DNA of 64,000 nucleotides from Thecamonas trahens ATCC 50062 (Eukaryota > Apusozoa > Apusomonadida > Apusomonadidae). Shown here in pieces: positions 58,528-64,000 of the stretch (its first letter is position 1; each line of letters starts with the position of its first letter). A program made the translations under genes and the position numbers. Below the pieces are notes generated by a model, which was given only the letters and a program-made list of their open reading frames with translations, was not told the origin of the DNA and did not search any database. The stretch spans positions 251,407 to 315,406 of the forward strand of contig NW_013657652.1 of the NCBI RefSeq assembly GCF_000142905.1, in the 5' to 3' direction.

Positions 58528-58731
58528 CAACCCAAACCCAAACCCAAACCCAAACCCAGACCGAAACCCAAACCGAAACCCAAACCAAGGTACCACCACC
58601 ACCACCCAACCTCAGCCCCACACCCACACCACACCCACACCACACCCACACCCCACACCACACATCCCACACCACACCCACACCACACCCACACCACACC
58701 ACACCACACCACACCACACACACACACACGT
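58528..58731. repeat. Hexamer (AACCCA)n followed by (CACACC)n-type repeats
   Basis: 58528-58587 is AACCCA/AAACCC with a few G substitutions; 58617-58731 is CCACA/CACACC. Together they fill the spacer between H2B and TAF11. They are open in the TAF11 frame from an ATG at 58513, giving a Pro-Lys then His-Thr-Pro run. Confidence 0.9.
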
Positions 58732-58955
58732 ATGAGCAAGCGCGAGAGAGAGTCGGACGACGACGCGACAAGCCCTCCGTCCAAGCGGGCACGGCCACTG
58801 GAGGACGGCCCACCTCTCGGCTCGGACGACGACGACGACGGTGACGATGACACCGCGCTGAACCCAAGCCTTGATGACGACGACGACAACAACGATGATG
58901 ATGACGATGATGACGACGACGACGACGACGACGATGACGACGACGACGACGATGA

Positions 58956-58990
<35 letters not shown>

Positions 58991-59670
58991 CAGCGACTAG
59001 GCCGTCGGCCCGGCAGGTCCGCTTTGAGGCGCGCGAGGCACACGAAGACCGGAGGAGTAAGAAGAAGAAGAAGAAAAAGAAGAAGAAGAAGAAAAAGAAG
59101 AAGCGCAAGAACCGCTGGGGCTCGGACGACGACGACGACGCTGCGCTCTCGGCCGTCCAGTCGCGGCCGAGACGCCAGGCACGGCGGAACGTGTCATATG
59201 CCGGAAACTCGGGCTCCGACTCGGACCAAGACGAGGACGAAGACATGGAGGCGCGGATGGCGGAATGGAGCCGACAGGCCGACGAGAACACCGAGCGGTT
59301 CATGCTCCTGCAGCAGTTCTCCGACTCTCAGCTCGCCCGCTACGAGGCCTTCCGCCGCTCCAAGCTGCACCAGTCCAAAGTCAAGCGCATCATGGGTTCG
59401 GTCTACTCGTCAACCATCCCTCCGGCGGCCTCGATCATTGTCGCAGGTATCACCAAGGTCTTTGTGGGCGAGCTCATCGAGACCGCGCTGCACATCCAGA
59501 ACGAGCTCGGTCAGGGCACCAACTTTGACGACAACTCTCCGGGCATCCCGCTCCTTCCCTCGCACGTTCGCGCCGCCTATCGCCGCCTTCGCGCCAAGGG
59601 CGCAGTCCCGCCGTCGACACTCGCCGTCACTGCGCCCGCTGCCCGCGCCCGCGCCAAGCTCCTCGACTAA
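58732..59670 (+). CDS. TAF11: TFIID subunit TAF11 with long poly-Asp and poly-Lys tracts
   Basis: A single exon encoding 312 aa from ATG 58732 (MSKRERESDDD). The C-terminal ~130 residues are the TAF11 histone-fold: RFMLLQQFSDSQLARYEAFRRSKLHQSKVKRIM, then PAASIIVAGITKVFVGELIETAL and LPSHVRAAYRRLRAKGAVP, matching human TAF11, which pairs with TAF13 in TFIID. The N-terminal half is extreme: 31 consecutive Asp residues (58894-58986), followed ~25 residues later by about 15 consecutive Lys. An in-frame upstream ATG at 58513 would add 73 residues made entirely of microsatellite sequence; I prefer the downstream start. Tract lengths may vary between strains or be misassembled. Confidence 0.93.
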
Positions 59671-59677
59671 CCCCCTA

Positions 59678-59698
59678 CCCCCCCCCCCCCCCCCCCCC
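59678..59698. repeat. Poly-C homopolymer (21 nt)
   Basis: Uninterrupted C just after the TAF11 stop, in the 3' flank and before the next gene. Confidence 0.95.
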
Positions 59699-59830
59699 GC
59701 CCCCCCTCACTGCCGCTAAACAAACGTTGTCAACAAATGGGAGTGCCACCTGGTCGGTTCTTGCCACTGCGGCCTGCCTCAGCCACAGCCGCACTGCCAC
59801 GCCAGCCACCCCACTGCGTAGCCGCCTGCC

Positions 59831-61726
59831 ATGTCGTCCTCCGGCCTGCTCTACGCAGACGACTCGTACGACGAGTCGTACTCGTGGATGTACTTTGCCG
59901 AAGACCCCATGCTTGCCTCCTTCTCTGCGTACGCGCCCTTGTCCAGCCTGCTCCTCCCGTGCCCCTGACCCCCCTCCCTTCACCCTCTTCGTCTCCCCCC
60001 TGACCCTTCGGTTTCTGCTGTTGTTCGCTGCCATTTTTTCACTGTTCCTGCCGCCTCCCCTCCCCCCGCCCCTCCCCCTCTCTTTCCACCTGCTCCCCAC
60101 CTCCGCACAGCAGTACACCCTCACACCCCATCTCATCCCCTGACTCTTGCCTATAGCTCGCATAACGAGTCCAAGAAAAAGAAGAAGAAGAAGCGCCGGA
60201 AGCACAGCTCGTCCACTGCCGCCGCCGGCTCGTCGGACGCTGACTCTGCCGCAGGCGCATCTTCGGTTGACGCGGCTGCCGTGGCTGCTGCGACCGGTGC
60301 GTCGCCGTCTTCGCAGCACTCGGTCCACAAGGTCACCACCGTAACCACCGTTACCGAGACCGTCGAGAGCCATGCCGAGTCTGGATCTCGCAAGCACCGC
60401 AAGAAGAAGAAGCACCGCGCTGATCCGAAGCCGGAGGCCGAGCCGGTCGATGACGTCCCGCGTGCCACGTCGCCCAAGCGCATGCGCAAGCGCAAGAAGC
60501 GACCGGAGGAGAAGGCCACCGCTCTCGCTGCTACCGCTCTCGCTCCCGAGCCTGAGAATGAGACTGAGGCTGAAGCCGAAGACTCGGCGCCAACCGCCGA
60601 TGCCGAGAGCTCGCGCAAGAAGAAGCGCAAGCACAAGTCCCGCAAGTCGTCCGCTGAAGACTCGTCAGTCATCACCAGCACCACCACCAAGACCACCGAG
60701 GTGCTCACGACCTCATCTGCCGCCGCCGCTGCCGCCGCCAAGCCCGAGACTTCCGAGCCCGAGTCCGAGTCCAAGAAGCGCCGCAAGAAGAAGAAGAAGC
60801 ATCGCCACGCCGAGCCGGAGCACGCTCCCGAGCCCACACCTGAGCCCGAGACTGCCGAGGCCGAGTCCGAGTCCAAGAAGCGCCGCAAGAAGAAGAAGCA
60901 TCGCCACGCCGAGCCCGAGCACGCTCCCGAGCCCACACCTGAGCCCGAGGCCGAGTCGGCATCGACCAAGTCGCGCAAGAAGAAGCGCAAGCACCGCTCA
61001 CACGCTGCTGCTGACGCCGACGCTGCTCCGTCACCGGCTTCAGAGATGGTCGAGACCGTGACCACCACCGTGACCACCGAGGTTTTGAGCGACAGTGGCG
61101 ACGGTGCGTCACCGGCGTCATCCAAGAAGAAGAAGAAGAAGCGCCGCCATCACCGCTCGGCCTCGGCCTCGGCTTCTGACGACGGCTCGACCAAGCGCCG
61201 CCGCCATCACCGCCGCCACCGCTCGACGCCATCCGACGACGCCGCGCCGTCGCCCGCTGCTTCGGCCTCGGCCACCAACGACGACCTCAGCTCGTCCAAG
61301 AAGAAGAAGAAGAAGAAGCGCCATCACCGCAGCCACCGCTCCGGCGCAGGCGCCTCGTCCGTTGACGCTTCGGCCGAGTCGGATGTTGAGTCGACGTCGT
61401 CGACCCGCCGCCGCCACCACCGCGGCCACCGCAAGCGCAAGGCTGCCGCCGCTGCTGCTGCTGCTGCTGCTGCCGAGGCTGCCAAGGCCCCGGCCTCGCC
61501 GGCCTCCTCAGCCTCATCGCCGGGCAAGGTCACCAAGAAGACCGTTGAGACTATCACCACCACCGTCATCCAGACCGAGGATGGTGCTTCTGTCTCGCGC
61601 CGCAAGCGCAAGAAGAAGTCATCGGCCAAGGCTCCGTCGCCCATTCCGGACAATGCCTCTGCCGGCTCGCCCTCCTCTTCGCGCAAGCACAAGAAGCGCC
61701 GCCATCGCTCCTCAAAGGCTGCATAA
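59831..61726 (+). CDS. Lys-rich repeat protein, probably nuclear, unknown function
   Basis: Two exons (59831-59928 and 60157-61726; intron 228 nt, GTACG...TATAG, phase 2) encode 555 aa. Exon 1 encodes an acidic/aromatic start (MSSSGLLYADDSYDESYSWMYF); the rest alternates Lys/Arg/His clusters (KKKKKKKRRKH, KKRRKKKKKHRH, KKKKKRRHHR) with Ala/Ser/Pro/Glu linkers and Thr-Val-Thr segments (KVTTVTTVTETVES, VETVTTTVTTEVL, VETITTTVIQTE). A ~90-bp unit encoding ESESKKRRKKKKKHRHAEP and the following EHAPEPTPEPE is duplicated in tandem at ~60757-60950. A 12-residue poly-Ala lies near the end. The sequence suggests a disordered nuclear or nucleolar protein; I recognise no family. Confidence 0.75.
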
Positions 61727-61736
61727 CTTGCCAACT

Positions 61737-61742
61737 TGTAAA
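61737..61742 (+). terminator. Candidate poly(A) signal TGTAAA downstream of the Lys-rich gene
   Basis: The hexamer begins 11 nt after the stop codon. Confidence 0.35.
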
Positions 61743-61901
61743 CGTGGACCACCTCGCATGCGCCGTGTTCCTATCACTTGTCGGTTCACTTGCCGCAACA
61801 TACGCCCGCTCGCCACCTCACACCGCACGCGCACGCCTCTCTCCTCCAACCCACCTCCTCCAACCCACCTCCACATAACCACATCCACCTCGGCGCCCCA
61901 C

Positions 61902-64000
61902 ATGGCAAGCCACGAGGGTACGCGTCCCCCCCCCCCGTCCCTTCCCCACTGCACCCCCCCTCCCCCTCCCCCTCCACTCACACTCGCCTCCCCAAACAGA
62001 CACCCGGCAGGAGCTCCTGACCAAGCTCAAGGTGGCCGTGGACATTCTGCTGGAGGTCGGTAGCGACGGGACCGAGATCACAGATGCTTCACTCGAGCTA
62101 CGGTACTTTTGCCAGGTCTTTGAGGACATTCTCCGCTGTGGCTTTCGCGTCAAACGCGGCTGGGCCTCGCGCAAGAAGGACTACTGGTCGTTCATTGCCA
62201 ACATCGCCGACGTCTATCCCGAGTCGCGCAACGCCGTAACCAACGTCCTGCACCTAACAGAAGTCAAGACAAACCAAGGCCGTGGCCGCGCCTGGTTCCG
62301 CAACGCCCTCATCGAGGGCAAGCTTGCCGAGTACATGACCGTCCTCCTCGCTGATCCCGAGCTTGTCGACAAATGGTACGAGCCTGAGGCCCTGTTCCAG
62401 CACCGCGAAGACGTCGCAGAGGTCATTCTTGTTGTTTCTCAGCTCAACGCTCTCCACTTTTCGCTCTGCGCAAAGGACGTCGACCTCGACAAGACCTGGA
62501 AGGCCATCGACCAGTCCGAGGTCCTGCGCGGTGCCCGCGAGCGCGCTGCCTCCCGCGCCACCGTTCCGCCAAGACCGCTGCCAGTGGCGCCCGAGTCAGC
62601 AGCCCCAGCCGAGCATGCTGTCGAGCCGGCTGTCGAGCCAACAGCTGAGCACGCCGCTGCTACCAACGCCGTCCTCACCGCCCCAAAGCCGACGCCTTCG
62701 CGCCCGCTGCCTTCGCCGCGCGACCTCGACGAGCTTGGTCCGCCGGTTGCCCCGCTCACCTGGCAGTCAATGACGCCGGTCAAGTCCAAGCCGAGCAAGA
62801 AAAAGAAGCGGAAGAAGAAGCGGAGCGACGACGATGACGACGACGAGGAGCCCGACGGCGCCGATGAGCTGGACAACAAGTCCGAAGCTGCGCCGGTGCC
62901 CGCGGCTACGCCCGCATCTGCACCCGAGCCTGTGGCGTCAGACGCTCATCTTGCCCGCTTGGCTGCGGCAGAAGCCGGCGAGGCCAAGGCCCGCTCGGAT
63001 CTTGAGCAAGCGCTCGCGGAGCACGCTGATCGCGTCGCTGAGCTCGATGCGCAGCACAAGGCCGAGCTCGAAGCAGCAATGGCGGCAGCGGCGGCAGCAG
63101 CTGCCTCTAGCGAAGAGACAGCTGTTCAGCTCAATGCCACCAATGTCCAGCTGACCGCCAAGGCAGATGCGCTGGTCGCAACCGAGTCCGAGCGCGACAC
63201 CCTCCGGGCCAAGCTTGACACGCTCCGTTTCGAGTCCGAGACAGCAGCCACTGAGGCTGCTGACGCGGTGGCGGCGCTGCAGGCGAGCCTCGACCGGAGC
63301 GCCGGTCAACTCGCCGAGTCCGAAGCCGAGCGGTTCCAAGTTCGTGCGCAGCTCACTGCCATGACTGCCGAGCGCGACGCTGCCCGCGCGACGGCTGCAG
63401 AGCTGCAGGCCAAGATCGAGGCACAAGCCGAGCTCATGAGCTCGCTCCAGGCGCTTGCCGCCGGCGAGCTTCCGGCGACTGTCGACTCTACCGGCCCTCC
63501 TGTCGCCGACGACGGAACTCGGCCCGAGTCGGGCATGTGGGCCATGATTGTCGCCCTGCAATCGGGGCTCAACCACACTCGCAAGGAGCTCGCGGCAGCG
63601 CGTGCCGACCTGGCCTCGGCCCGTAACGAGGGCGTCCAGTCATGGCTGGCTGCCCTCGGCAAGCCATTTGTCGAGCTGCAAGCTGCACTCCTTTCCACCC
63701 ATGACGCGGCGGATGACGACGTTGGAGGCACTGATGGTGCTCCCTGCTCCTGCGGCTGGGAGCGTTGCGCTGACAAGCTACGCGCCGAGCGCAATGAGCT
63801 TGAGCGGCGAATGCGAGCAATATCCGAGCTCGGCGAGGAGAACAAAAAGCGCAAGCGGAAGGATCTCGAGCTGCAGGCTGCCGCAGCCGCTGAGCTGCAA
63901 GAGACACACGCCGCGACGGTCCAGGAGTGCACCATGCTCCGGCTCTCACTCGAGTCGATGGCAACCAAATTGGAGGCCTCGTCCAACATGCAGGTCCAGC
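61902..64000 (+). CDS. RUN-domain protein with long coiled coil (3' end outside window)
   Basis: Exon 1 is tiny (61902-61917, MASHE plus one base); after an 82-nt intron (GTACG...AACAG, phase 1) exon 2 starts at 62000 and stays open to the right edge, giving at least 672 residues. Residues ~30-165 form a RUN domain: SLELRYFCQVFEDILRCGF, RKKDYWSFIANIADVYPESRNAV, QGRGRAWFRNALIEGKLAEYM and VSQLNALHFSLCAKDVDLD. A disordered Pro/Ala region with KKKKRKKKR and an acidic patch follows, then coiled coil from ~residue 320 to the edge, interrupted by a Cys motif (APCSCGWERCADKL). RUN-coiled-coil proteins (RUFY, FYCO1, PLEKHM types) are effectors of Rab/Arl GTPases on endosomes and often end in FYVE; that part would lie outside the window. 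Confidence 0.85.

Overview
The window is nuclear DNA from a GC-rich, gene-dense eukaryote, most likely a free-living protist. The evidence is GT-AG introns (many starting GTACG), an intron-containing H2B gene, and subunits of nuclear, mitochondrial and proteasomal machines (TAF11, SF3B5, PARN, RPT5, eIF2-gamma, NDUFA12, NDUFAF7). The mix of animal-type families (NEIL1-like glycosylase, TMEM65, LMBR1, Patched-like, RUN domain) with a cobalamin-dependent methionine synthase fits an early-branching relative of opisthokonts. An apusomonad such as Thecamonas trahens is my best guess. This is inference; no rRNA or organellar marker is present.

Layout. 1-5 kb: an RCC1/coiled-coil gene (minus, runs off the left edge) and a secreted GH25-type lysozyme gene (minus) that appears to contain two single-nucleotide exons. 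4.8-9 kb: deoxyhypusine synthase, SF3B5 and TDP1. 9.2-14.4 kb (all minus): a coiled-coil protein with dynein-adaptor motifs, NDUFAF7, and a second coiled-coil protein. 14.7-17.3 kb: a secreted Cys-rich protein and PARN. 17.6-25.1 kb: a UBE3C-like HECT ligase (an assembly gap lies in its first intron), an LRR protein, an Atg17-like protein and NDUFA12. 25.2-27.6 kb: a NEIL-type glycosylase, a broken coding-like stretch, and a 2H-phosphoesterase-like protein. 27.9-37.1 kb: a large Cys-rich multi-pass receptor-like protein, EF-hand/TMEM65, BAH-PHD and a Patched-like transporter. 37.7-44.3 kb: an LMBR1-like protein, a decayed piggyBac-like element and methionine synthase. 44.5-50.5 kb: an ACAD10/11-type kinase, a WHEP-like/PH protein, a degenerate Rab-like protein and a CUB/EGF membrane protein. 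50.8-58.4 kb: RPT5, a zinc-knuckle protein, eIF2-gamma, a GT10 fucosyltransferase and H2B. 58.7-64 kb: TAF11, a Lys-rich repeat protein and the start of a RUN/coiled-coil gene (plus, runs off the right edge).

The genes are mostly housekeeping and are not organised as a pathway or island. Intergenic gaps are usually 50-300 bp, and several convergent pairs are only 10-30 bp apart. Introns are short (61-457 nt) and pyrimidine-rich, often with C homopolymers of about 20 nt on the sense strand. Five places in four genes need one extra base to restore an obvious conserved or coiled-coil frame, so I read them as assembly deletions rather than pseudogenes. The most interesting signals are the candidate 1-nt exons in the lysozyme gene, the CC1-box plus Spindly-like motif coiled coil, the EF-hand fused to TMEM65, and a stand-alone Atg17-like protein.
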